Origin: Panaeolus papilionaceus
Lineage: Eukaryota; Basidiomycota; Agaricomycetes; Agaricales
Length of the DNA stretch: 64,000 nucleotides
Assembly (NCBI GenBank): GCA_015501605.1
Contig: JADNRZ010000017.1
Location: 496,001-560,000 of the forward strand
Direction: 5' to 3'
This document shows positions 37,811 to 49,797 of this stretch, in pieces. Numbering within the stretch: the stretch's first letter is position 1; every line of letters starts with the position of its first letter. The notes beneath the pieces are model-generated. The model saw only the letters and a list, made by a program, of their open reading frames with translations, was not told the DNA's origin and ran no database searches. Made by a program: the position numbers and the translations under genes.

Positions 37811-39068
37811 CTACTTTTTCTGTGTATCATCAGTTGTCAGGCCATTGACATAGTGATTCCACTCTTTCTCCCATTCCTGGCTTATTTGTCCAAAGTCCTT
37901 GAGCTCTTTTTCCATGCCCTTGAGAGTGAGCTCCAGTGAAATCTTTTGAACCCTCAACTTTGTCCTCCATAAAAACGTGACACTCTCATCTTGAATGTCC
38001 CCCTCGATGCACGCAAGCTGCATGTAAAGGTTGTTCCTCCGATCCAGAAGGCTGAAAAACATGAGTTTTCCAAAGATGGTGTTCTTGATGTCCTTCCTCT
38101 GCCGTAGCATCTCCTCGAATTCAAACCATTTGAGGCCAGAGACGCGAATGTTGCATATCTGATCTAGGATTGCAAGCGATGACTTCTGGTTGTTTTCGAA
38201 TTTGACAACCTTGGCACCTTTCTTGATATACACCTGAAAAAAAAGTGAGCATCGAGTTATGTATGATTTAATTTTGAGCCATGATTTACGTTCCAATGCT
38301 TTGCTTGAAGTTCTTTGAAGCGATCATCTGCAAAATCGGCCATTCTTGATGTACAGATGTTGTCCCACATAGTGGTTACGAAGACGACGACTTCTGCTGC
38401 CTTCTCTCCCGCAATGGCTTTGAAAAATTCCAAGGTACGTTTCTTGCTCCCTGCCATTCGGATATCCGTGACTGCGGCGAAATAAAGAATGCGATTGACG
38501 CCGAGTAGATTCCTGGATCGTGATATGATTCACATTAGCCCTTTGCTATGACGAAAGATAAGGTGGGGGAATAATACTCTGACAAAAGCCAATCCTGGGC
38601 CATCTTCACGATCTGCTTTTCTGATATTTTTGTATCAGCAAACCCGGGGGTATCGACGAGGTAGACAAGCCGGTTGGGATCCAATTTGTCAACGACGTTG
38701 ACTAGCTTGTACGAAACTACATCTTGCGTAACTCCTTCCAGAGTGGCACCAGAGATTTGCACGGTCTTTGTCTTGTCATCGGCGAAAGACTCAATGAACT
38801 GATGAACAGCATTAGCGTCAATTAAATGCGGGAAACTTGAGAGTCAAGATAAGGACTGGATGCGTACTGTGCTTTTCCCGGTTCCGGTTGAGCCCATCAC
38901 CCTGAATGTTTAAACAATCAACTCATTGGGGTTATGGGTGAGTAAGCTTGATCTAGGTGCTACATACATGATTCTCCAAGAAGGGGTCGTCGTTCGCTCA
39001 ACACGCTCCACTGATATCGGCCCAATGACCTTCAATCTCTCGAACGACTGGAGCACGGCGGACGCCAT
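37811..39068 (-). CDS. AIG1-like P-loop GTPase, copy 2
   Basis: Exons 38968-39068, 38868-38901, 38578-38798, 38290-38512 and 37811-38233 give 333 residues. P-loop GSTGTGKS at 37-44, DTPG at 94-97, VTDIRMAGSKKRTLEFFK, then VVVFVTTMWD in place of G4. The C-terminal 140 residues are rich in heptad-like charged helices (KGMEKELKDFGQISQEWEKEW), a likely coiled coil. Five exons with the same phases as copy 1. No membrane anchor or prenylation motif is seen at the C-terminus. Function unknown; nucleotide-dependent assembly is inferred from the family. Confidence 0.83.
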
Positions 39069-40035
39069 GAGTGAGAAAAGCTAGTGGTATCAAACTGCGG
39101 TAGCAAGTCAAATGGATGGTAGGCAAAAACCGTGCTATGGCTGTGCCAGTTGGACGTTAGTGTTGAAGAGATGGAGCGACCAGAATACACGCAGCAATTT
39201 AGATCCGATTACGCAATGATTGGAATGTCAATGTCAATGGCCATGAGGCGACCACGAAGCATTTGTTTGACCCTTATTCATCATCAATTGGATTACGAGC
39301 GCTAACCTAAGCCAGGAAGCATAGCAAACATAACGCCTGCTAACCGTACTGCTATGTCCCCACAACTAGTAATTTCCAATCCCATGACATCTTTTTATTC
39401 AAGCTGTAATGGGAGAACACAATGATTGGATACGTTGTTAATGTCGATTAAAAAGCTCGAGACAGCAGGCATTACAGTATAGACATATAAATTTGCATCG
39501 GAGAGCAGTAGCAGCAGTTTGATAGACCCAGACTCCGAAGCCTCCTCCTTTAGAGCGCCCATTGCGCTGGGCCGTTTGAAAGCGAACTCAGGTACTTAGT
39601 ATGCATATCTGCAAATTACTCAATAGTAATTATCATTAATTACCGATCGACTGTAAGTTAACCTGAATTATGCACTACATTATCGTCGCAATGTCCTTGT
39701 CACGGTATCGATTAGAATCAGGATCAATGACGAAGACCACATGTCTCAATGCGTAAGAGACGCAGTGCATCGCAACCCGAATATAATGTATCACATCGAT
39801 GAATTGTCGCGTGAGGAGTTTAAGCTAGGAAATATAGGCTCCTAGAACATCAGCAAAACGGAATTTAAATGATGGCAATTCGATTGAGCGAGTGCAAGCC
39901 AATTAATGCGTTACATGAAATTTGGAGCAAAACAACAATCAAGTCGTCCACATTCGATGAGTACCCTAAAATCAAATAGAGATACCTCAGTCACCGCCTG
40001 GGCTTTATAGTTAGTCACCCAATCGAGAAATTATT
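39069..40035. other. Intergenic, nothing recognised
   Basis: AT-rich spacer between GTPase copies 2 and 3, without usable ORFs. Confidence 0.4.
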
Positions 40036-41285
40036 CTAACATGGAGGCTGAGTCTCAGCGCCTATTGTACGAGTCGACTCATCAATACCCCACTCAGGAT
40101 TCGGCGAGCCAAAGGCGCGCAGCTCCCATTCGATGATACCCCTCCCCCATTCAATGTCTTCCTTCTGCTTTAGCAACAGCCCCATCAGCTCATCACGAAG
40201 CTCCAAGTCCTCCACCTCTTTCTGGGTCGGACCACTACCCTCAGTCAGGTTTTCCTCATCACCACCACCTTTGCTATCATCCAGCCCACCCAACCCCTCA
40301 ATTTCCTCCACCACTACCCTTTCCCTCATCACCAATCTCTCCAACCTCCCCAACAGCCCCACATACAAAATCTTCCCAAACCCCGCCACGGCACCCCGTG
40401 CCCTGGCGACTTTGCCGACCTCTCCCCTTCGAAAAAGTGTCGGCGGTGTATTGCGACACGGCAGTGTTGAGGATTGAGAGCGAGGACTCGAGGGTGTTGT
40501 GTGATTTGGTGAGCGTGGAACCGGTGGAGGTGAAGTGCTGTTGAGGCGGATACGCGGGGAGAATTAAGGGAGGTTCGAAGAAGATAAGCGCCCGATCATA
40601 TCGAGTCCGAGTGATACCTTGTGCACATACCTCCCAATACCCACTCCTCAACTCCTCAAACCTCTGTTCGGCCCTTTCCCTGCGCTCCTCGCCCTCCCGA
40701 CCTTGCAAACCGATCTGATCCCACATCGTCGTTGCAATCGTCACATTCCGCGCCGTGTCGATCCCCGACACAACTTTGAAAAGGTCCATACTCCGTTTCC
40801 TGCTCCCAGCCATTCGAATATCGGTGATGCGGTCAAACTAGATGATATGGTTTATAAAATGAGTTCTGTGGAGTTCTTGATGTAATAAAAAGTCAACCTG
40901 TAAGTAATGCCCGTCATGATTGCAATTGAAGCATCGGATTTATGTGCATATGCCTACCTCTCCTTCAACCACGTCACAATCTCACCTACAACTCTATACT
41001 CCGAGATCTTATCATCTGCCATACCAGGCGTGTCGATGAGGACAATACTATGTGCCGGATTTGATTTGTCCGGGTGGGGGCACACCCCGGTGAGGAGGCA
41101 GGGTTGGAGGGTCTGGGTGACGCTTTCGAGGGTGTTGCCGGAGATTTTGAGTGGGCGCGAGGGGGAGAGGGATTCAATGAACTATGCGGTTGGTTGGATT
41201 CAGAGGAGAGAGGGGGAAGGGGGAAACGTACGGTGATTTTCCCTGACCCAGTTGTGCCCATTAACCTTCATAATTTAATTTAAAA
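40036..41285 (-). pseudogene. AIG1-like P-loop GTPase, copy 3, probably decaying
   Basis: The family order is readable: LMGTTGSGKIT, FIESLSPSRPLKISGNTLESVTQTL, IVLIDTPGMADDKIS, ITDIRMAGSRKRSMDLFK, ATTMWDQIG, then NTLESSLSILN and a charged C-terminus. Defects: no counterpart of exon 1 upstream; the P-loop reads GKI instead of GKS/T, removing the Mg-binding hydroxyl; the exon before ITDIR ends in phase 2 but its only good acceptor requires phase 0; and a one-base shift occurs near 40425 between TFSKG and EVGKVARARG. Together these suggest a pseudogene, although single-base sequence errors could mimic the last two. Confidence 0.68.
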
Positions 41286-41289
41286 GGTG

Positions 41290-43430
41290 GTTGTTAGTCG
41301 CATTGCATGACTAGCGCGCTGGTCGTAGATTGGCAAATCCGACCATTCGAATGGAAGGTCCCATTTTACTATCCCCGGTCTACCTCTGACTCTGAAACTA
41401 CCATAACCAATGAATGCCCGAGATTGGGACTTATAGGATCTTATAACACCCCCTCATGCTCTCTCTTTCTCCTAGAGGTCTAGCAGAGATAGGCCCCGTA
41501 ATCGTAAGGTTGTCGAACTCCAATTCATCCTGCAGGGTTGTGGGGTTTAGCGTGACGGGAGATGCCATAGGTCCGTCCAGTCCGTGTTGGATGTTAATCA
41601 AGACCTGTGGTACCAGTGATAACTTGAATCAGGAGAGTTCAAGTTGGGCTCAGTGTTCGATGCTCCAGAGTCCAGAGAAGGGAGCACGCAGCTGATGGTA
41701 CGGCTTAAGCCTTGTCGGCGATATAGCCTATTCAGTAATGCTCGCGGGCACTCGGGGTCAACCCCACGGGACATGGTCATGATGTCAGATAGCGGGAATA
41801 TACATAAGTAGTACATATGCCAATGAGCGTGGCACGGGATGTCGTGAGTCTGATCTTGCAACTCAGGTTGGGATGCGGTCATGAGAGTCAGCCTCCTCAT
41901 GCGGAAATCAGTCAATCACGATCATGGGGCGATTCGTGTAAGTATACCGACGATCAATGTTCCTGCTTGAAGGCCACGGTATATGAGTATGAACTCGAGG
42001 CCGTTTAATTAACCCCACCTCGTTCGAAATTCGAATCTATCTCATCCTCCGCAGCACCTCCTCTCCGCATGGGGGTGCATAATCTATATGCACACTTATC
42101 AAGTCATCCATCGCACCTCTAGCCTCTCCACACCCTCCGAGTCCAATTACTTAACTTAACCCAAGTGTGAGATTCATCATGCAAAGCACCAATCATCACG
42201 TACCTCATGCTGTATTAACACGGTATATCGGAGCATCGTACCCACACTTTGCAGGATGGGTGTTGAAGAAGCATCGAGTTGCGACACATGCTGATACTGA
42301 TGTCAATGCTGCCTGGACACAGAGGCTTGAAGTGCTGAGAACCCTTCTCCCGAGATAAGATGGGGGCTATAATCTATTTATATGTATCCTATCTCTCAGC
42401 CTGACTGTCGCCCAATTCATTTCATTTCATGCCGAAGAAGCAATATGATGACATTATAATTTCTGACACACTGAGAGATATGTCAGAGTCCGTGAACTGT
42501 GCGTCCCGTCCGACTTCGAAAAGAAAGGTGCATACCTCAAGACCCAGACTGAAAGCCCCTTTCCCCTGAATTATCACATGATAGCACACTCACAGCCACT
42601 GTCACATCCTGCATAACAGTCACAGACCACGACCACGACTGCAGTGAAATCCTGACCTCAGGAGCTCGCTTCACGTTTGACGTTGCGTTGAGACTTCCTG
42701 TCGACTCTCTTTGTCTCTTTTTTTTTTGTTTTGCCGAATCTACCCGACGCAGCTTTTTTGGAGGGGCGGTTCTGGGTATAGAGCCTAGACGATATTACTA
42801 GTACTAGTACCCCAGCGGCGTCGACAAACAAAGCCATTAGGCAAGGAAGGCGTTACTTTAGTTTGGCCGGTTACTTCCATTCCATTCCACTCGAATCGTT
42901 ATCCCTACGATTGGCAGTGCGGGCACGCGGAATATCTTTGACTCTTGAAAGAAAAGCGGCATCAAGTACCGACCGACGGACCGACGCTGCACAACGAATT
43001 AAAAAAAACAAAGGAATTTTTTCCTTCGTCGGGATTACTTATCACGATCTCCTTTCATTTCATTTCATTCCCTCGCCTCACCTCGCTATCGGGATAACCT
43101 TGACCTTGACCTTTGCTCGACGAAATCCTTCGGACACTTGGACACCATCCCCAAGACTTGAGCTTTTGATCACCCATCTACCTCGTTCTTGGTTTTCCTC
43201 ATTTCAATTCAATTGGATATTTGACTCATTCCCGGGATCCTTGGGCATTTTCTCTCTTTCATACCCCTCCTGTCCACCAGCACAAAACGACATTCATACC
43301 TTACCTTTCCACATCCATCCATCCATCCGCCCAATCTCAACGCTCTAAACCCCTGATCAAAAACCCAAATCACCGACTCGCATCCGAAAATTGTCCATCA
43401 CGCGGCCGTATATCATCCAAGACTTTGCGC
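41290..43430. other. Intergenic region and 5' leader of the AT-hook gene
   Basis: Only short unconvincing ORFs (for example 42167-42358). The part from about 42860 is CT-rich and probably promoter/leader of the gene that starts at 43440. Confidence 0.35.
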
Positions 43431-43439
43431 ATACCTACA

Positions 43440-44771
43440 ATGGCGACATCAGGATCGTCCCATCATCACCCCCACCCCGCATCGCAGTTGCACCCCCACC
43501 CGAACTCGCAGCAGCAGCACCACTCAATCCCACCTTCAAACGCCAACGCCCACCCGCAGCCCTCGCAGTTCCCGTGGACGGTGCTCAAAGCTGAATGCCT
43601 ACGCCTCGTCGTATCGCAGTTATTAGATTCCCTGCCTGGTGAATTTTCAGGAATGAATAGCAAGGCGCGATATGGGATGAACAAGAAGGAGGAGATGATT
43701 GAGTTTTTGGGAGAGGTCGAGAGAGGGGGAGGTGGGTTTTTTCTTTTTTCTTTTTCTCTTTTCTTTCTCAGTTTCTTATTCTCATTTTTTTTTGCAGTTC
43801 AACACGCTTTTCAGAAATTATCACATTCTCAGAATAGCAATATGACAACGACGACTAATGGGAATGCGACGGCGTCTGGCTCGTCGCCGTCAAAAACGAA
43901 CACGGGGGGTGTCAAATCAAACAAACGAAAAAGCCCTGAGCCGTCTGTGTCGGAGGGTGAAGGGGACGAGGATGCAGAGGGCGAGACGGACGCGGATGAG
44001 GAGGGTTATAATACGAGATTCAAGGGTGTGAAGAGGGTGAGAGTGGGAGAGGCGCCTCATGGAAAAGAAGATGGGGAAGAAGGAGGATCAGGAACGGCGA
44101 CCGTGAATCAGGATGGGGGAGCGACTACGACAACAGCGACGGCAGCAGGGCAGACGCCGCAGAAAAAACGGGGAAGGCCAAGGAAGAACCCTGTGGATGG
44201 ACCACCGAAGCCACGGGGGAGGCCGAGGAAGAGTGTTGGTGAGGCGAATGAGGGTGGTGAGGCTGCGACGGCGCCGCCTTCTCCGAAGAAGAGGGGCAGG
44301 CCGAGGAAAAGTGAGGAGGTGAAGGAGAAGAGACCCCGAGGGAGGCCGAGGAAGAGCGCGAGTACGGCTGTTGTTGCGGGAGGGGATGGTGCTGCTGGTG
44401 CGAGTGGGTCAGGGGGACAGGGAGAGGGAGGAGCGAAGCAGGTGTTTGATGGAGTCGTGTTGAAGGCAAGGGGTGTTATTACAGCGAGCAATGGACAGGA
44501 TGATGTTGGAGAGGGAGATGTCGATGCTGAGGGAGAAGAGGATGAGGGAGACGTTAGTATGAATATTCTGACAGAGGAAGGAGTTATCAATGATTTGTCG
44601 AGTTTGGGTGATTCTAATAAAGGTATTTCTTATTTTTGAAAAATAATATAAAATGGGATTTTAAAAACGCGATTATTTTATCCAGAGAATGAGCCTACTG
44701 TTGGTACCATGGTTTATACCCCTGACGAGAGTGAACCACTTGCTGCTGTGGAGAATAATAATTCAGATTAA
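43440..44771 (+). CDS. AT-hook DNA-binding protein with four hooks
   Basis: Exons 43440-43731, 43798-44622 and 44686-44771 give 400 residues. The N-terminus is His/Pro/Gln-rich; residues about 46-100 form a conserved-looking helical segment (FPWTVLKAECLRLVVSQLLDS, KKEEMIEFLGEVERG). The middle holds an acidic patch and four AT-hooks with the core RGRPRK (KKRGRPRKN, KPRGRPRKS, KKRGRPRKS, RPRGRPRKS). The C-terminus is acidic. AT-hooks bind the minor groove of AT-rich DNA, so a nuclear chromatin role is likely. The first intron (66 nt, multiple of three, no stop) could be retained. No other domain recognised. Confidence 0.86.
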
Positions 44772-44906
44772 TTTCTTTTCTTTCTTTTTTTGACTTTGTT
44801 GTACATACAGTAAATTAAATAAATTCCCTAAAAGGGAGTTGAATAATTTCTCAATTGATTCTCACGGCTGGTTGACCGCAACTTCTCCCTTAGTCTCTCT
44901 GTCCCG

Positions 44907-46355
44907 ATGAGTTCAAACCAGCGAAATGTGTTTTCACGCTATTTCATTATCCTCAGCTCTGCACTAGTCGCTGGTTATGAACGTATGGACAAATCATTCT
45001 CACCTTCTGTGTCGATACAGAGACTACGTGCTCATAAATTCACGTTGTCTGATACCATTTACATTTATCACTTTGCATCAGCTACTCTATGGCTAACTCT
45101 TATGCAATCCCCTCCTTTCCCTACTAAACTCCTCATTCCAATCCTACTCGCTATCGGTCTCATTCTCCCAGTGTCAAATCAAATCCTCATTCCTGGCATT
45201 CCAGCTCTCACCTGGGTTCTTATGTGGTACTCGTCACGCTTCATGCCCTCATCATGGCGTCCTTCCATCTCAGTATCCCTCCTCCCAACCCTTGAATCCG
45301 TCCTCTACGGTGCCAACATCTCTGACATCCTCACCCGCTTTACCCACCCCGTCCTAGACGTCATCGCATGGCTCCCCTACGGTGTCATCCACTTTATCCT
45401 CCCCTTTGCAGGCGCCGTCTTCGTGTACCTCTTCCGTTCAAAACCCGTCCTCAAAATGTGGGCCAGAACCTTCGGGTACATGAACATCCTCGGCGTCCTC
45501 ATTCAAATCGTCCTTCCCTGTGCCCCACCCTGGTATGAGCTCATTCACGGCTTGACACCTGCCAATTACGCCATGAAGGGTTCTCCGGGGGGCTTGATGC
45601 GCATCGATCAGCTCTTTGGGGGAAACGGATACACGACGGGGTTCACCAACTCCCCACTCGTATTCGGCGCATTCCCTTCTCTGCACGCAGGGAACGCGAC
45701 ACTCGAAGCCCTCTTCTTCTCCCATTTCTTCCCACAGACGACGCGTTATGTCTGGGCATACGCTGGCATCCTGTACTGGAGCACCATGTACCTCACCCAT
45801 CACTACCTCATCGACGTCGTTGGCGGCGCGTGCCTCGCCATAGCCTCGTTCTACTTTTTCCTCCCCGACAACCTCAAGTCGACACAGGGTGCAACGGCAC
45901 CGCCTGCCAACTTTTCCGTGGCAGGCGCGTTGAGGGGCCACAGCAAGTACGAGCTGTATGACCTGGAAGACCCGCGTGCGGGGAGGGCTAATGGTGTTGG
46001 ATTGGGGCTGGGTGGTGCGGTCCCGGGGAGTGCGGGTGCGATGTTGGGTGCGAGGGAGTTTGATGTGGGGAGTGAGCCTGATTCGGAGGATGAGGAGATG
46101 GGGGATATTGCGTATAGGAGTCCGCAGCCTGCTGCTGCTGGATTCTCCCAAACTGGCACTGGCGGGGGTGCTGCGGTGAATGGCAATGGGAACGCAGCGA
46201 AGAAGGTCCCTGCGAATATCAATACGAGCGCGGGCAAGCCCAAGGGACATAGGCATACTGCGTCTATTGCGAGTTTGATTAGGGGTGATGAGAGGGGACC
46301 TGAGGATGGGTGGAGTCCGGTTGCTGGGAGCTTTGGAGTGACGAGGGGGGAGTGA
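44907..46355 (+). CDS. AUR1: Inositol phosphorylceramide synthase, AUR1 type
   Basis: Single exon, 482 residues. Several hydrophobic segments (about 50-110, 145-175, 185-205, 280-320) fit the polytopic Golgi enzyme that transfers phosphoinositol from phosphatidylinositol to ceramide, an essential fungal sphingolipid step. The PAP2-like catalytic motifs are GAFPSLHAG (254-262) and THHYLIDVVGG (297-307), carrying the His/His/Asp residues of the active site. The last 160 residues are a low-complexity Gly/Ala/Ser tail. The first 40 residues are atypical, so a later start or a hidden 5' intron is possible. It is the known target of aureobasidin-type inhibitors. Confidence 0.93.
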   Translation: MSSNQRNVFSRYFIILSSALVAGYERMDKSFSPSVSIQRLRAHKFTLSDTIYIYHFASATLWLTLMQSPPFPTKLLIPILLAIGLILPVSNQILIPGIPALTWVLMWYSSRFMPSSWRPSISVSLLPTLESVLYGANISDILTRFTHPVLDVIAWLPYGVIHFILPFAGAVFVYLFRSKPVLKMWARTFGYMNILGVLIQIVLPCAPPWYELIHGLTPANYAMKGSPGGLMRIDQLFGGNGYTTGFTNSPLVFGAFPSLHAGNATLEALFFSHFFPQTTRYVWAYAGILYWSTMYLTHHYLIDVVGGACLAIASFYFFLPDNLKSTQGATAPPANFSVAGALRGHSKYELYDLEDPRAGRANGVGLGLGGAVPGSAGAMLGAREFDVGSEPDSEDEEMGDIAYRSPQPAAAGFSQTGTGGGAAVNGNGNAAKKVPANINTSAGKPKGHRHTASIASLIRGDERGPEDGWSPVAGSFGVTRGE

Positions 46356-47116
46356 GTGAGGGTGTTTGAACCTTTACGTATCTTTCTTTGCTTTTGGAAC
46401 GAGTAGACAAACCCCTGATGCACATACCCCCCATATACATACCCGTCTTATTTGGGTCCTGCGTAGATACAGGAAGGCTTGGATCGTTGCCATCTTGTTC
46501 TGACTATTATATCATTATTTCTTGACTGACACATCTATAACTACATACACTCATCCATACCCATATTCTACTAGTGGTCTTTACATACGCACATGTCCGT
46601 TTGCTTTACTTAGATGTGGCTAATGGGATTCACTGCCAGTATCGATCGAGTTCAGATTCAACTTCATGGTTCATACTTAAGTTTTTTTGGGTAGTCGTTT
46701 GGGTTAAAAACGGGAGACTGGGTTCTCTTGCTTACACGGATTCAGAGACTATTCAGACTCCTTGTCGATGAAAGAAGAGAAATGCCTGAGGATCCTGGAC
46801 TTGGAAGGTGTTGACAAATAGAACCAACCCGAGGCGCGTCTTCAAGTTGATTTGATTTCTCTGGCTTTTCTCTTGCTTCTCTTTTTGCTTTTACATCAAC
46901 GTACTATTTGTATCATCCCTCGTATCAAGTCGTGAGGTTCTCCGGCTCTTACTGGCCACATCTAAGGCCTCACACAACTTGCGATTTTTTCCTTGATCGC
47001 ATCAGATTATTTTAATTCTAATTTACCAAGCAAGCGCTAACCTAGGGACATACTGAAGTCAACTGTAATAGGTACACCGAATGTACATAGATTATGAATG
47101 AAAACACTGCATGGAA

Positions 47117-49797
47117 CTATGTTTGTGAAGCACAGGTACCCCGAAGCGTAAAAGTCAATGGTATCCGTTTAGGTCTGTCATTAACGCCATTACAACAACC
47201 CTCAGTCAACCATCCCTATTGAAGGAAATGGAGAAACAAACTCACGTCAATGTCAAGATATTAACCGTACTCAACACCCGGGCTTTCCGCTGCTCAAACG
47301 ACTCGTTGGCGAATTGTGGTTCTTCCGTGATGCTGACTCGGTATCGGGAGATGATCATAGTGAGAGCGGCGATGACTTCGGTTTCGGTGAATCTAATAAG
47401 AATAGAACAAATTAAGGTGTAAGGGGAACAATATAAGTCAGCTGTATTGCATTAATTGAACACAGGAAATCTAAAGCTTACTTGCGTCCGAGACATGCAC
47501 GCGGGCCTATGCGTAATTGGTAAGTGTCTGTGAGGCGTTTATGCAGGGAAGGTACTAACCAGCACTAAAAGGAATAAACGCATTGCGGTTATACTCTTTG
47601 AGGAATCTCGAAGGCTTAAAAGCCATCGGATCGTCCCAATAGCGCGCTAATTACCAATCAATCAAAACTCAGCATTGGTCAAGGTTCAAAACGTTCAACA
47701 AGAGAGTCTTACGATTATAATGCAACGCAGGCGTGTTCAATGCCACTTTTGTCCCTTTTGGAACTGGGATAATGAGCTTTTCGCCATTCATGTTTCCAAC
47801 GGTGAGTGTTGTGTCTTCTGCTGCGACCTTGGGGATGTTGACGACCTGAAAGAAACGCATTAGTTAGTGAACACTTGTGGTCGGAGGTGGTGAAATAAAT
47901 GCCGGTGAGCGTACGGGAGGGCACATCCGGAGGGTCTCGTTTAATACTCTGTTTGGAAAACGATAAATACATAAGCTGGTTGTAGAGCAGAATGCTAGCT
48001 TACGCCAATGAATAAGTGAGTTGTGGCATTTGCTCGTATGTCTGTTGACACCCGTGTTAGATTGATGTTTTAGAATTCGAAATTACGGGAGTTGTATCAT
48101 ACCAGAGGTCGACCATCTGGTGAGACGGATTTGATATGCTCAAACATGGCCTCTTGTTCTTCGGGATAGAGAGAAAGTAGGGCAAGCGCAAAGGCCAGTG
48201 TATGGGCGGATGTCTATGGAGTATGTTGAGGATAGATCCCATTTCAGTCAGGTTAGGTACTTGCCTCGTGCCCCGCCAGTAAAAAGATATAGATATTTCC
48301 TGTCAGTTTGAAAATATATCAGTACGGCCTGTGATAATAGAGCAGGTCTCTCACCAATGAGCTCGTCATCCACCAGTTTAGAAAACTGCCCATCATCTCG
48401 GTTCGCCTCGAGCAAATTGCTAAAGATATCATGCCTCTCGATGTTATCCGACATCTTTGAACGCTCTTCGATCAGTTCGACCATGTATTGCTGTTCATGG
48501 CACACGCTCAGTGGCTCGGGTTACATGCGACAAATTAGAGAGGGGACAATACCCTTAACTCTTCAAAAGCCATTTTGACCGTCCGTAGTTTCTCTGTCCA
48601 AGTCATGGCCCATTCAGGGGCCAAAAACTTGTAGGCAATATCGCGCGCGCTGATATGGAGGGCATTCTTAAACGTCATCTTGTGCCCCTTTGGCAACGCC
48701 CCGTCGTCCCATGAAATGGCATACCCGAACCCTGTATGAAGTCAGATATATACGTAATTTCACATTTGCGAGACAACAAGCGAATATTATACCTGCGATA
48801 CTGATGACAAAGAGCGCTAACTGTAAAGCGGTGGAGACTTCAGAGTGTGCAAATGGGAGTTCCATGATCCTGACATTGACGTACAGGTAATGTAACCTCC
48901 TCAACCGCGTTCTCGACGGAAATCACGGTTTTGCCTTTCCATGCTCCTTCAAACAAGTCGTTCACGACTTTAATGGTCTCGTCCCATACGAGCACGTTAT
49001 TACGCTGGAGGATTATGCATAACCATGATGTTATCGTCACATTCGAAGGGAAGGGCAGGGCAGGAGTGTGGTAATGCACGTACGTCGGAGAAAGCCGATG
49101 CAGATATCTTGCGGTATTTCTTCCATTCTTCGCCCTCAGAGGCTACAATGTTGCGTCCGAAAAACGTAAGGACTTCGTATTGGTCGAGGGGCTTTGGGAA
49201 CCTCGCTCGCGTTGAGTTGACTTCCTATACGTATGGGTTCGTGATTATTATCCTCACGATGAGTTTTTCAAGCTGGAGGATGCACGTACCCTGATGGCAT
49301 CTGCGTCGGCTAGTTCTATGGTTGTGGTGACCTCGGGGGATACGAATATCTGATGGTGTGAACCGTATAATTCAGCCTGAGTTTAGTGTCTTTCTGTGAT
49401 TTGAGGAGAGGGGGGGCGTTACACTAGAAATAGCGTCCCAACCGACACGTTGGAAGGCTATGAATGACAGGGTTAGTGGAATACACGCGCCATACGTGTA
49501 CAAGTTGGAACGTACCTTCGTGCTTATTGGTGAAGGAGTGATTGGTTCCTAGGCAAATCCAACGTATAGGGGGCAAAAGGAAAGCCACTAGTCCAAACTG
49601 CGAGTAGAGTGTGCGGTATCCGGGTAGATTACTGGGTTATAAATAGAGTAGACGGATCAGGACATAAATAGGTCCTCTTGGTTATAAGAGAAGTCAGCCC
49701 CTTACTTGATAGACCGCGTAGCATGCCAAAAAGTCATAAGCCTGCGACATAGCCAGGCAGCTAGAGCCGTCCAGAGTACGAGCTTGACGCTGTTCAT
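47117..49797 (-). CDS. Cytochrome P450 monooxygenase
   Basis: Eighteen exons reconstruct 533 residues with all phases matching: 49706-49797, 49516-49631, 49423-49457, 49290-49376, 49084-49224, 48885-49004, 48793-48820, 48553-48731, 48355-48490, 48265-48299, 48103-48213, 48004-48041, 47915-47948, 47713-47845, 47560-47646, 47482-47506, 47246-47392, 47117-47174. An N-terminal membrane anchor (residues 5-17) is followed by INNLPGYR. I-helix AGHETSAHT (320-328), ExxR as ETLR (377-380), NPRYW, and the heme loop FSAGPRACLG (455-464, Cys462) are intact. The C-terminus reads TLTPKRIPLTF, as in fungal P450s. The intron after AGHE uses a GC donor (gcaagt). Substrate unknown; no biosynthetic partners are adjacent. 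Confidence 0.93.

Noticed and set aside
30971..41285. Septin identity for the GTPases
   Set aside because: P-loop and DTPG fit the wider septin/AIG1 group, but the G4 motif is TTMWD rather than AKAD, and there is no septin unique element.
44108..44590. 160-codon minus-strand ORF with repeated LGLPR words
   Set aside because: Reverse of the four AT-hook repeats; the repetition is explained by the plus-strand gene.
45438..46256. 272-codon minus-strand ORF
   Set aside because: Antisense shadow of the IPC synthase gene; Arg-rich with no motif, while the plus frame has full catalytic motifs.
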